Assembly: GCA_026708185.1 (NCBI GenBank)
Contig: JAPOVK010000017.1
Coordinates: 186,001-250,000, forward strand
Length of the DNA stretch: 64,000 bases
DNA from: Gammaproteobacteria bacterium
GTDB lineage: Bacteria > Pseudomonadota > Gammaproteobacteria > Pseudomonadales > Azotimanducaceae
Direction: 5' to 3'
Position 1 is the first letter of the stretch. Every line of letters begins with the position of its first letter. The notes under the pieces are model-generated. The model was not told the DNA's origin, did not search any database, and saw nothing but the letters and a program-made list of their open reading frames with translations. Positions 44,887 to 53,783 of this stretch are shown piece by piece. The position numbers and the translations under genes were made by a program.

Positions 44887-46563
44887 TCAGTAGTCGGACC
44901 AAGTGAGTAATCTATCGACCGCCGCATCCGTGACGCGATCGTCTTCGAGAAACACGTTTGGCACGCCGGCACCGTAGAAACGGACGTTCTCCGGGCGGAA
45001 CAGTGCCCGCGCTGCCGCGACAGCGCGGGGCACTCGGACGTATGCGTCGATGTCACTGCGCGACAGCCAACGTGGCGGATAGCCGGCTTCTTTGCCGATG
45101 ACGCTGCAGCGCACGGGGTCACGGTCGCTGCGTCGGACCCGGGCGGCGAGGAAAGCGCGGTAAGTGACGTCGTCGGGCGGCAGGGAGTAGCCCATGAGTA
45201 CGATGTGATCCGCATCCTCAACGACGACGCGCATGTCGCGTTGGATTTCCTCGAGAAACGGCGGCGGGCGGCTCTTGACCGTGGTCTGCGTAACGAGCGG
45301 GGTGTGATGCGCGTAGGTGAGCGTGCCACAGTGCACACACGCACGGGCATCGACTTCGCCGCGATCCCACGCCCCCTCTTCGTCGACCTGGTCGCCCCAT
45401 GGTTTGAAAGCGATACCGTGCGAGAAACGGGCGAGGGGTGGCGGCGGGAGCAGAGTGCGCGAGTCGACCATCCAAGCGTCACCGATGAAAGAGGAGAGCT
45501 TCCCGCAGTTCGGGCATTCCCGCCACCACAGGCAGCCATGGGGGAAGAGGTATTTGGTGACGCGGACGCGGATATCCGCGCCGTGTTTCGGGTCGTTGAG
45601 TTGCCGGGCGGAGGACTCATTCATCGGCTGCCAGACGGGGCTGCCTGCATGGGGCTTTTCGACCCGGGGGCCGGCGACAAAGTGGCCGAGATCGTGGTAG
45701 GAGAGGAGCGAGGCGTTCCTCGGGCCGATTTGGGGCGCGCGGCGCGGGTCGTTGTATTCGCGGTTCGCTACGAACTGAGACCATAGGCCGACTGGATCCC
45801 AGTTGAGACTGACGAAGCCGACGTCGGTGAGTACGAAACCCGGCTTCTCGAGGTCCGCTTCCCTTTCCGTGGAGTCGGCGAGGGCGATTCCGCGTTCTTG
45901 GACGCGGCGCGATAAAGCGCGAGCGAAGTCGCGATGGAGGTGGAGGTGGTGTTGGCCGACCGCCGACCCGCGGCACGTGTGCCAGTCGATGTATGCCAGC
46001 ACCTGCAGGAGCAGACCGAGCGCATTCCGGGCCGCACGGACCCTCTCGGGCGACAGGAACGTGCGATCCCGAGCTCGGAACCCGTGACCGGATTGCTGAT
46101 GCATGTCGAGCAGATTGAAAAGGTCTCGGAGCCCAAAGCGGTCTACGGCAGGCGCACGAGCGACCGGGGCTCCCGGGCAGATATTGATGGCAGCGACGAG
46201 CGCGGGCCAGTCGTAGAGGGTCCGCAACTGTGCGATGCGTGCGCGCCGCCATCTCGCGTCCGCGCCGGGGAGGCTCCGCTGCATGGCTCGGAGTTGCCCG
46301 GTGGTAACGATGTCGACGCGGGTGTTGTGGTCGGCGTTCCGACCGTTGTCACCGAGGATCGCGAGCAGGTCGTGCAGGGCGTGCTTCCATCGAGCTGGTA
46401 CGTTGCCGAGGGCGCGCCGGACACGTTGCCTGAGAGGTCGATCGACGTCAGGGCGCGGCGCGAGTCGCCGAAGGAACCGAGACTGGTCGTCGGTGACGCG
46501 GAAGCCAAGGGAAGCGGTCGCCCCGGCGCCCCAGAAAACGACGGTTCGGGGTATTCGGGCCAT
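44887..46563 (-). CDS. SIR2-like defence protein with internal zinc ribbon
   Basis: 558 residues. The N-terminus RTVVFWGAGATASLGFRVTD is the glycine-rich nucleotide-binding start of SIR2-like domains, and the end VLMGYSLPPDDVTYRAFL is the typical SIR2-like closing motif. SFVSLNWDPVG matches the conserved Asn-x-Asp region. Between them CPNCGK...CVHCGT forms a probable zinc ribbon. SIR2-like domains in antiphage systems degrade NAD+. It lies downstream of a restriction-modification pair on the same strand. ATG 46563 chosen by homology; no Shine-Dalgarno is seen. Confidence 0.75.
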   Translation of the reverse strand: MARIPRTVVFWGAGATASLGFRVTDDQSRFLRRLAPRPDVDRPLRQRVRRALGNVPARWKHALHDLLAILGDNGRNADHNTRVDIVTTGQLRAMQRSLPGADARWRRARIAQLRTLYDWPALVAAINICPGAPVARAPAVDRFGLRDLFNLLDMHQQSGHGFRARDRTFLSPERVRAARNALGLLLQVLAYIDWHTCRGSAVGQHHLHLHRDFARALSRRVQERGIALADSTEREADLEKPGFVLTDVGFVSLNWDPVGLWSQFVANREYNDPRRAPQIGPRNASLLSYHDLGHFVAGPRVEKPHAGSPVWQPMNESSARQLNDPKHGADIRVRVTKYLFPHGCLWWRECPNCGKLSSFIGDAWMVDSRTLLPPPPLARFSHGIAFKPWGDQVDEEGAWDRGEVDARACVHCGTLTYAHHTPLVTQTTVKSRPPPFLEEIQRDMRVVVEDADHIVLMGYSLPPDDVTYRAFLAARVRRSDRDPVRCSVIGKEAGYPPRWLSRSDIDAYVRVPRAVAAARALFRPENVRFYGAGVPNVFLEDDRVTDAAVDRLLTWSDY

Positions 46564-47221
46564 CACAGTGAAATCACAGACACGGTGCAAACGGTGATGG
46601 GCCTTCTGGTTGCGGAGACCGTCCGATAAGGGCGTCCCGCAAAGGCATCGTGACGTTGCAGGAAAGGGTGGTTTGGCGGGACTCGAACGGCACGCGGGGT
46701 CTGAAACAAGCAAGGGGCAGGCAAATTGTAGCGGATGGCTATGGCTCGCCGGTCCGGATGCACAGTGCCGTGTTTCGCACTCACACGGACCGCCCCCGCG
46801 GGTTGGTCGGAGGGATCCCCGTGGGGCCGAGGTGTCGCCGATGCGCGATTCATCGATTCGGCGACCGGCGCCGTGGAGCGGAAGGCCCAGCGATTGCGTG
46901 GGCTGGTTCGCCAGGAGATGCGGAAGCTCCTTCGGCCAGTCACGCGGTCGCGTGGCGTTCGAGCCGGCGCATGCCAACGGTTGCAGGCATGGCCACACTG
47001 GTCGCATCTGCGGGCCTCTAGGTGCCCTGCCGCTGCGACGCGCCCCGCGGCCATCCGGTCTACCGCGACGAGCGCGACGCCGACGGTAACCAGACAACAC
47101 CGGTGCGGTGAGAGCATGCTGATTACAGAGGCGGCCCGAGCATCTCGTTACGCCGTGGTCAGGAGACAGGCAACGGCCTCGTGCAACTCGTGGACCGCGC
47201 GCTCGATGACGGACCCGTAGC
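46564..47221. other. Gene-poor 658-bp region in the defence island
   Basis: Separates the SIR2-like and methyltransferase genes. No reading frame looks coding on either strand. It contains a tRNA-3'-end-like sequence at 46674-46688 and is the most likely place for a recombination scar. Confidence 0.45.
46674..46688 (-). other. tRNA 3'-end-like sequence, possible attachment-site remnant
   Basis: On the minus strand reads GTTCGAGTCCCGCCA, the T-loop and 3' acceptor side common to many tRNAs. The 5' side does not pair into a T-stem or a tRNA body, so no functional tRNA is present. Such 3'-only pieces are left at att sites. It does not match the tRNA-Sec 3' end at 57818. Confidence 0.3.
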
Positions 47222-48535
47222 TTACGCGCCGGCTCCGACCAACGCCTGCTCGATGTCGCGCTGCTTGCGCTTCCTTGCGCCGCTCTTTCGGTTCCGTCTG
47301 CTGATCGGAACGTCCACGCCCCAGTGCGCCGCTGCCTTAGTCATGCCGAAGCGGAGCAGGTCGGCCGAACCGAGCGAGATCGAGCCCGGCGGAGACGTGG
47401 GTTCGAAGTCCAATGCCTCGCGTACGCATTCCGCGACGGCCCTGGCCAACGGAGGCGGCACAGAATTGCCGATCTGGCGGGCGCCGTGCCACTTGGTGAC
47501 GTGGAACCTGAACCAGTCCGGAAACCCGTGGAGCCTGGCCATCTCGCGCACCGTGACGCAACGGTCATGCGCGTAGTGGATTGGGCGGGGGCTGGTGAAC
47601 GCGCCGCGAGCAGAGTCCGTGCCGGCCCGTAGCGTGTTCGAGACCCCGTTTGCCGCGAGCTTGTAGAAGCGCGATATAGGTTCGACAGTGCCTGGGCGGG
47701 CATCGCGAAACCTGCGCCGCGAGATATCGGTGTGAGCGGTCCGCAGGCTAGCAGTCATGAGGTTTCGGTCCCATTCGCGGACGTAGCCGTAGTGCCAAGC
47801 GTCGTTGCTGAGGCACCTCATCTCGCGAGCATACGCGCTCAGGCGGTCGGGGTTCGCTGGCTGGACGTGCACGGCGTCTGAGTCCGTCAACTCGTCGAAG
47901 TCCTCGGCGTCCGGGAGGTCCTCCAGCGCGTCCCGGCAAGTGGGCGGGTGACAGAACAACTCAGGAAGAGGGTACCGGAGCCCCTTTCCGTTTCTGGCAC
48001 CGAGCAGGAAAAGGCGCTGTCTGTCCTGCGGCACGCCGTAATCCCGTGCGTTCAAAACCTGCCACGGCAGCGTGACACTGTACCCCGCATGCTCGAACTC
48101 GGTCGCCAACTCGTCCAGGACACGTCGGTGCTTGCCGACTGTGAGCCCGCGGACGTTCTCAAGCACGAAGGCGGCAGGCTCGAGCTCCACCACCAAGCGG
48201 AGGAAGTGCTTCACAAGCTGGTTACGCGGGTCATCGAGCGCCCGCTTGCCGATCATCGAGAAGCCTTGGCACGGCGCGCCTCCGACGACGACGTTGATCG
48301 GTGTGTGCACCCGCGAACGAACGTCGGCGCCACATATACGCGTCGCATCCGCGCACAAGGTCCGGCATCGCGGGAAGTTGAAGGCGTGCGTGGCGGCGTG
48401 AACGGGGTCGATTTCCAGCGCAGCGGCCACGTCAAAGCCTGCCTGTTCGAAGCCGAGCGCGAGCCCCCCCACGCCGGCGAAGACATCCAGTACCGTCGGA
48501 CGGCTTTGGGGTTTGGCTGTGCGACTGTTGGTCAC
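47222..48535 (-). CDS. DNA (cytosine-5) methyltransferase of a type II restriction-modification system
   Basis: 437 residues from GTG 48535. Motif I TVLDVFAGVGGLALGFEQAG, motif IV GGAPCQGFSMIGKR with the catalytic Cys, motif VI ENVRG, motif VIII-like QDRQRLFLLG, and the C-terminal motif X QIGNSVPPPLA. The target-recognition domain lies between (~residues 220-330). It should protect the site cut by the upstream endonuclease. The start is preceded by a -10-like box so closely that the transcript may be leaderless. Confidence 0.93.
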   Translation of the reverse strand: MTNSRTAKPQSRPTVLDVFAGVGGLALGFEQAGFDVAAALEIDPVHAATHAFNFPRCRTLCADATRICGADVRSRVHTPINVVVGGAPCQGFSMIGKRALDDPRNQLVKHFLRLVVELEPAAFVLENVRGLTVGKHRRVLDELATEFEHAGYSVTLPWQVLNARDYGVPQDRQRLFLLGARNGKGLRYPLPELFCHPPTCRDALEDLPDAEDFDELTDSDAVHVQPANPDRLSAYAREMRCLSNDAWHYGYVREWDRNLMTASLRTAHTDISRRRFRDARPGTVEPISRFYKLAANGVSNTLRAGTDSARGAFTSPRPIHYAHDRCVTVREMARLHGFPDWFRFHVTKWHGARQIGNSVPPPLARAVAECVREALDFEPTSPPGSISLGSADLLRFGMTKAAAHWGVDVPISRRNRKSGARKRKQRDIEQALVGAGA

Positions 48536-48542
48536 GACAGCT

Positions 48543-48571
48543 ACTGTATATTTGGACAGATCAGATGGCAA
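48543..48571 (-). promoter_or_regulatory. Candidate promoter for the methyltransferase, leaderless-type
   Basis: Minus strand TTGCCA (48571-48566), 17 bp, TACAGT (48548-48543). Transcription would begin about at the GTG at 48535. No Shine-Dalgarno precedes that GTG. This would let the methylase be made independently of the upstream endonuclease. Confidence 0.35.
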
Positions 48572-48697
48572 CCGCGCCGTCGCTAGCTTGCCGTCCCTAG
48601 CAGCCCGGCTTACGGTGCTCCGAAGGGGACGCGGCGAGCGCCGGTGCCAAGGGGCTCGTGGCAAACGGGCCAACGCGGTGCGTACGCTCGGGCAAGT

Positions 48698-49519
48698 TCA
48701 ATCGTCGGCACGTTCGTTGTAACCGAGGAGCTCCTCCTTGGAGATCGAGTTTTCGGGTACGAGATCGTAGTGGATCTCTCGGACGATCTTAACAGCGTCC
48801 TCGGAGATAGTTAGCTCGAACATGGCGATCTTCCCCTTCGGCCCAGACTTCCCCTTCCGTCCGAACTTCGCGGAAAGGGCGCGGCATACAAGCGTAGGGT
48901 ACTCCTGCCGACAGTACTCGAGGTCCTGCCAGAGTTGGGCGTAACCGATCTTGTCGCGACCGACCTTCGCCTGGACGGGAACAACGAAGTGCCTTCCGTG
49001 CCGGTCGACTCCGACGTAAATCTCATCGATTTCGATCTGGCCGATGCCCGCCACCTGGGTTCGAAGGTGATTCTGTAGAGAGTAGGCCGTGATTCCGAAG
49101 AACGTATCGACCAACCGGTTGTAGCGGACGCGGGCGAGGAGGGCCTGTTCGTCGGAGTACGCGTACCGCTTGATTATCTCAGGAGTCGCGTCGGGGATTT
49201 TGGTGGCGAGTAAGCTCTGGTTTGGCACGATGTTGCTGGCGGAGACGAGTCGGAACTCGTACTCCGAGACCCCCCGGCCGAGTATTACCCACTCCTTCCC
49301 CGGAGGCTGGGTGCTGGTGATCTCGTCGGGCAGTTTGGCGCGGTATCGATAGGAGTAGATTGGGCCGTCGCCCATGTTTGCCAGCGGTTCGATGCCGTGG
49401 GTTTCGCAAACCGCGTGGAGGTCGTTTCGCGAGAAACGTACCGACGTCATGCCGGGGGAGTATCTGTCGGAGAAGACGGCGTTGACGATCTGGCTCTGTC
49501 TGCTCGGTGCCTTGGGCAT
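48698..49519 (-). CDS. Predicted type II restriction endonuclease, PD-(D/E)xK fold
   Basis: 273 residues; not a family I can name. The motif QIEIDEIYVGVD followed 13 residues later by FVVPVQAK has the D-(13-20)-Q/E-x-K spacing of PD-(D/E)xK nucleases. It lies 163 bp upstream of a C5 methyltransferase on the same strand, the usual place for the cognate endonuclease. The recognition site is unknown. ATG 49519 chosen; ATG 49450 (MTSVRF) is an alternative. Confidence 0.72.
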   Translation of the reverse strand: MPKAPSRQSQIVNAVFSDRYSPGMTSVRFSRNDLHAVCETHGIEPLANMGDGPIYSYRYRAKLPDEITSTQPPGKEWVILGRGVSEYEFRLVSASNIVPNQSLLATKIPDATPEIIKRYAYSDEQALLARVRYNRLVDTFFGITAYSLQNHLRTQVAGIGQIEIDEIYVGVDRHGRHFVVPVQAKVGRDKIGYAQLWQDLEYCRQEYPTLVCRALSAKFGRKGKSGPKGKIAMFELTISEDAVKIVREIHYDLVPENSISKEELLGYNERADD

Positions 49520-49890
49520 ATGTCGTCCGATGACCCCTTCGTGGTACTAAACGGCGTATGTTGGGAAACAGCGGACCTTTGGATGCCACGAGTGATCCGC
49601 AGCGACGGCGACATAGTACGATGCGCCAGTTTCCATGGCGAGAGAGATCCTGCGGCTCCTCGTTGCCATGTGCACGAGAGCGGGATGGCGGGATCAAGTC
49701 TGCCCGGGAATTGCGCTCGCAGGCGGCCTGGTGTGTCAGCGGTTGCATGGCCGCATGGACGCCACCGGATTGGGAGACGGACAAGCGAGGTCGACCGTTC
49801 TTGTTGGAGGGGCTAGCCTACGGAGCGCGCCGCCGCGGCAGACCGCCCGGGATCGGGGGCGGGCGCAGGACGCATCGACAGAGGACGGAT
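49520..49890. other. 371-bp divergent intergenic region
   Basis: Between the endonuclease gene and the DUF6998-like gene. The DUF6998 frame is open through part of it, and an ATG at 49747 would add MAAWTPPDWETDKRGRPFLL to that protein. No RNA, repeat or clear promoter is seen. Confidence 0.4.
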
Positions 49891-50358
49891 ATGGGCATTG
49901 CAGAGCGAGGGGGAGCAGGGGAAATCGGGGAGATCCTCGGGCGTGCGAAGGAAGTGGCCGTCGACTACTACCGGGCAACCGGAAAGCCGCTTGGGGTGAC
50001 CGGCGAGGTCGGCGAATACGAAGTGGCCCGGCTACTCGACCTCGAGTTGTCGGAGGCGCGAACAGCCGGCTACGACGCGACCGACGCGGAGGGCCGGCGG
50101 TACCAGATAAAGGCGCGTTCGATCCCGGCGGCGGCGCGCGGAAGGTCGCAGCGCGTCGGCACGATCAACTTGGCACACGCGTTCGACGCCGTGCTGCTGG
50201 TGGTTATGGACGAGGCGTTCCGGACGTTGGAGATCTGGGAGGCGAACCGCGAAGCCGTGAAGGCCGCGCTGGAGGCGCCGGGGAGCAAGGCGCGCAACGA
50301 GCGCGGCGCATTGTCGGTCTCCCAGTTTCGTCGGATCGGTCAGCGCGTCTACGGATGA
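49891..50358 (+). CDS. DUF6998-like protein, possible nuclease-related fold
   Basis: 155 residues: LGVTGEVGEYEVARLLDLELSEARTAGYDATD, RRYQIKARSIPA, and the ending APGSKARNERGALSVSQFRRIG. This is the DUF6998 pattern as I remember it. The E...D...QIK order resembles PD-(D/E)xK nucleases, but catalysis is unproven. ATG 49891 follows GAGGAC; an N-terminal extension from 49747 is possible. It overlaps the next gene (ATGA), so the two products are translated together. Confidence 0.65.
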   Translation: MGIAERGGAGEIGEILGRAKEVAVDYYRATGKPLGVTGEVGEYEVARLLDLELSEARTAGYDATDAEGRRYQIKARSIPAAARGRSQRVGTINLAHAFDAVLLVVMDEAFRTLEIWEANREAVKAALEAPGSKARNERGALSVSQFRRIGQRVYG

Positions 50359-51278
50359 CCGCGAGCGGCGGGCGGGCGCCGGAGTCGGCGGTCGGCAAGC
50401 ATCTGGCGGTCGCGAGGATCGTCGTGGACGGCGCGCCCGCGCGTACGAACCGGCGGGGATCGAACGTGGCGGGCGCCCGGAGGATGCTGCTGCAGGCACG
50501 AGCGCACAGGACGTGGGGGAAGCCGGCGTCGTTTGCCATGACGCCCGGGGGCTTCCTGCAGTACCCGTTTCCCGCGGACTACGCAGGCCGTCGGGGATGG
50601 CGATCACGTGATCATGACTTCAGGGCACTCGCGCGGTGGGCGCAGGCTGCGGTAGACGAGTTCCTGACGCCGCGGGTGCTTGCGGCGGCGCGGCCTGCAG
50701 CGGACTACCTGACGCTGGGCGTGGACCTGCACAACGACGTGTGGAAAGGGGAGGCGCTGCGGACGGCGGGGCTCGCCGCGGAACTCGTGGCGATCGTGGA
50801 GACCGCGTCCGCGGCGACGGTACACTGGACCGGGAAGTCGTATCCAACGCCTTCTCAGGAGCGGATGTTGGTGCGGGAGCCAGACCTCGATAGCCACCGC
50901 TTCGAATGCCGCCACGGTCGGATCCTCGTGCTTGGCTGCCACGATCTCAACATGTTCAGCAACCGGTCGCGTTCGAGGCTAAGGCCGGGTACGCCGCGCA
51001 GCGTGTGCTGGCACGAGATGAACCGGCTGGCGGGGGAATTTGCCCCGACCGCGATCCTGCACCATCCGCATTCGACTGACTCGCGGCAAATTTGGTCGGT
51101 CGGCTGGAGCGGGGCCCGCCGGTTGTTGCCGACGGGCGCGGACGGGCGTCCGCATGTCTGGGCGTCGGCGATCGCCTACTACAACCGGCACGGTGCTCGT
51201 CAGGCGCTGGGCGACGTGCTTGAAGCGACGGCGTGCTGTTCCCGCGTGGCGTATGTGGTGGTCGCCGGCGACGGATAG
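50355..51278 (+). CDS. Unknown 307-residue protein coupled to the DUF6998-like gene
   Basis: No family recognised. Visible conserved-looking blocks are DYLTLGVDLHND, VLGCHDLNMFSNRS, CWHEMNRLAGEF, AILHHPHSTDSRQIWSVGWSG and YYNRHGARQALGDVL. The His/Asp-rich HDLN and HHPHSTDS segments look like metal ligands of a hydrolase or nuclease. Starts four bases inside the DUF6998-like gene, which implies a joint role. Lies in the defence island. Confidence 0.65.
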   Translation: MTASGGRAPESAVGKHLAVARIVVDGAPARTNRRGSNVAGARRMLLQARAHRTWGKPASFAMTPGGFLQYPFPADYAGRRGWRSRDHDFRALARWAQAAVDEFLTPRVLAAARPAADYLTLGVDLHNDVWKGEALRTAGLAAELVAIVETASAATVHWTGKSYPTPSQERMLVREPDLDSHRFECRHGRILVLGCHDLNMFSNRSRSRLRPGTPRSVCWHEMNRLAGEFAPTAILHHPHSTDSRQIWSVGWSGARRLLPTGADGRPHVWASAIAYYNRHGARQALGDVLEATACCSRVAYVVVAGDG

Positions 51279-51280
51279 GC

Positions 51281-51735
51281 GTGAACGGCGCCGGGGCCGG
51301 GCCGTGCTCCGGCGGCATCCCCGTAGAGTTGCTAGTACCACGGCACGGGGAGGACGACCGGACGTTTTACGGCTGCACGAACTACCCCTACTGCGAGCGC
51401 ACTGAACGGCCATGCCCGGAATGCGGCGTCGGGTTGAGGCTACGCGAAGGGGGACACCTCGGTGCCGGGAGTGCGGCTCGACGGCGCAGGCATGCCCGCG
51501 TTGCGACGGCGTGCTGCTTGAGCGTACCGGGCCCTACGGCCCTTTCGGCGGCTGCTCCAACCACCCGGCATGTACCCTACAGGTGGGATGGGCGTCGCGT
51601 TGCTACGAGCCGTTCCAGTGTCGAAGGCCGGGGCGGGCGTGCACGTCGATAGGCCAACACCCAAGGCACCGTCAATGTGATGTGGACGCTGTGCGGGCGA
51701 GCGGGACCACCGCAGTAGCTCACCTCCGACGATAG
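51281..51735 (+). pseudogene. Topoisomerase-type zinc-ribbon protein with a one-base frameshift
   Basis: Frame 1 from GTG 51281 encodes FYGCTNYPYCERTERPCPECGVGL; frame 2 continues with PRCRECGSTAQACPRCDGVLLE and GPYGPFGGCSNHPACTLQVGW. Together they give at least two zf-C4-Topoisom-like ribbons. The frames join if one G is added to the G5 run at 51449-51453, so a base is missing there by mutation, programmed slippage or assembly error. The module resembles DNA-binding tails of topoisomerase I and of some helicases. Confidence 0.65.
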
Positions 51736-51774
51736 AAGACCAGATCCCCTCGCGACGCGGGGCGGAATGCCGGT

Positions 51775-53256
51775 TCAAGCAGTGAGAGCGGAGGGCCGTT
51801 CGCGTCTACCCGACCTTGCGGGCATTGCCTTGAGATGGTCCGGGTCCCCGACCGGGGGAAGGCCGAGTTCGCTCGCCCGATCGTCCAGATATGCCAGGTA
51901 GCGTGTTTGCGCGACCAATTCGCCATCGGGATCTTCGGCTAGGAGGCCGACGAGTTCCCGCTGGGCGGCCGGGATCGACCGCCAGGGGACACGAGCATCG
52001 GGCAGGGCGGCGAGACGCTTCCGCAAGGCTTCGTCTGCGCGGGATCGCCATTTCGCCGGAAGCACGTCGGGTCGCTCGAGGTAGATGAGCCGCAGTGCTA
52101 GGCGGCGGAGCCTGGGGTCGGCGAGCCGCCGAGCCGTGTCTTGGCGCGAGACCCAGGGCAGCGAATGGAACGAGTCCATGAGGGTTCTGTCCTGGTCGGA
52201 CGGAAAGCCGTGACCGTACAACTGGTCCTCAACGTGGTCCGACGGGGGATAGACTGGCTCAGCGTCCTGCGCGGCTTGACGAAGGCGGCCGTAGAGGTCG
52301 GCATGCGCGCGGAGTTGTCCGACGCGCTGAAGAACCTCGGCTTCGTCGGCAAAGGGCTCGATCAGCTCGGCGGGTGCTTCGTAGAGAGGCCACAGCGTCG
52401 GTGCCCTGTTCGTGCGGACCGCCACCACGGGGCTATCGAGCCCCTCGCAAACGGTGACGAGTTCGGCATCCGACATGGACGCGAGGGAGTCGACGTCGGC
52501 GCTCAGGTCCAGGCAGTAGTGACGAGGCTGGGCGGGGTGTGGGCCGATGGGGGCGACGACCCGAAAGCGATGCTGGTTGCCGAAAGTCTCGGATACGAGG
52601 AATGCATCCTCTTCGACAATGAAGGCCTCGACGCTCGCCCTCTGGCTGAACCTCACGAATTGCGACCAGACGTCTGGGGCGCGTCGACGAATCGTCCTGC
52701 AGAGGGAGAGAGTCGCCATGGCGTCGGCCATGGGATCGTGTGGAGTGCCGATTGGGCAGTCATTGGCTGCGGCGAGCGCTCTGAGGCGGAAGCTGACGCT
52801 ACCGTCAGGGTGCCGCGCGGGCCGGAATACGTGCGGTCTGAGGCATGCCGCGAGCCGGCAGAGCGGTAGCACGTCGGCGCGGGCGCTGCCTTGGGTGTTG
52901 GTCAAGAAGGGTTCGTAGAGACACTGATAGAGCGCGTGGCGGAGAAACTCCTCGTCGAAGGGGATGGAGTTGTAGCCGAGGTGGATGGCCGGTCCCCAGG
53001 AGACCAGCGTACTCCGGATGTCCGTGACCATCGCGTAGTGTGACGGCAAGGACGGGTGGATCAACTGGCCTATGTGAAGCCCGGTAATCCTGAGGGCCTC
53101 CGGTGAGGGGATGACATGGCGCGAAAGCCGAGCCCGGAACACCTCTTGATCTAGGACCGCCAGGTCGGAGTCAGTGAGGATGGCTGCGAACTGGAGAATC
53201 TGGTCGAAACGCGTTGAGAGGCCCGTCGTCTCGACGTCGTAGATGACGAAGCTCAA
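51775..53256 (-). CDS. ExoI/SbcB-like DEDDh exonuclease
   Basis: 493 residues. ExoI N-terminus YDVETTGLSTRFDQILQFAAI (catalytic Asp and Glu), LGYNSIPFDEEFLRHALYQ and HDPMADAMATLSL (final Asp). The ExoI C-terminal helical region is present (VEDQLYGHGFPSDQDRTLM). E. coli ExoI degrades single-stranded DNA 3' to 5'. Here the gene lies inside a defence island, overlapping ImmA/IrrE by 4 bp, so a defence or regulatory role rather than housekeeping repair is inferred. Confidence 0.88.
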   Translation of the reverse strand: MSFVIYDVETTGLSTRFDQILQFAAILTDSDLAVLDQEVFRARLSRHVIPSPEALRITGLHIGQLIHPSLPSHYAMVTDIRSTLVSWGPAIHLGYNSIPFDEEFLRHALYQCLYEPFLTNTQGSARADVLPLCRLAACLRPHVFRPARHPDGSVSFRLRALAAANDCPIGTPHDPMADAMATLSLCRTIRRRAPDVWSQFVRFSQRASVEAFIVEEDAFLVSETFGNQHRFRVVAPIGPHPAQPRHYCLDLSADVDSLASMSDAELVTVCEGLDSPVVAVRTNRAPTLWPLYEAPAELIEPFADEAEVLQRVGQLRAHADLYGRLRQAAQDAEPVYPPSDHVEDQLYGHGFPSDQDRTLMDSFHSLPWVSRQDTARRLADPRLRRLALRLIYLERPDVLPAKWRSRADEALRKRLAALPDARVPWRSIPAAQRELVGLLAEDPDGELVAQTRYLAYLDDRASELGLPPVGDPDHLKAMPARSGRRERPSALTA

Positions 53257-53783
53257 CTCTGTTCTCCGAGCGAACTCAGCCGGTAACGCATCGCTGCGGG
53301 GCTGACCCTGAACCGTCTGGCCAGTGCCACGACCGCGTCGTCATCCTCAAGATCGACGGAACGGCCGCCGAGTGCCGAGGCGATGATGTCCGGCGGCATG
53401 AGCAGTTCCGCCGCGAAGGTGTTCGCTTCGATTTCGATCGGATCGAGGCCCTCGGCGGCACGGGCGTCGCGGCGCAGGGGGCCGCGGTCCACATGGACGG
53501 CGTGTTCCAGATGCCGGCGGTGAAGTTGGACGTGGGCGAGCTCGTGGGCGAGCGTGAAGCGCTGGCGGCTCGGCGCGTGCAGGGCATTCATGCCGACGAT
53601 GGGGACGCCGTCCCGGATGCAGACGAGGCCGGAGAGATCGCCGTCGAGCGGGGCGTACTCGACCCGGATCCCTAGGGACCTGGCAATGCGCTCGATCGGA
53701 ATCGGAGGGGTCTTGATGCCATGGTCGTCCAGCAGTGCCCGTGCCGCGGCGCGGGCACCGGGCTTGTCGGCACGACGTGTCAT
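53253..53783 (-). CDS. ImmA/IrrE-family metallopeptidase
   Basis: 176 residues from ATG 53783. Zinc motif in RFTLAHELAHVQLH (HExxH), third ligand region IEIEANTFAAELLMP. ImmA/IrrE proteases cleave or inactivate XRE-type repressors; the XRE gene lies directly upstream and overlaps it by 4 bp, the usual pair. Followed by the exonuclease gene with a 4-bp overlap, forming one transcript. Confidence 0.88.
   Translation of the reverse strand: MTRRADKPGARAAARALLDDHGIKTPPIPIERIARSLGIRVEYAPLDGDLSGLVCIRDGVPIVGMNALHAPSRQRFTLAHELAHVQLHRRHLEHAVHVDRGPLRRDARAAEGLDPIEIEANTFAAELLMPPDIIASALGGRSVDLEDDDAVVALARRFRVSPAAMRYRLSSLGEQS

Noticed and set aside
46735-47220. 162-codon plus-strand frame in the gap between SIR2-like and methyltransferase genes
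   Set aside because: No ribosome site, biased composition and no recognisable domain; equally long frames exist on the other strand.
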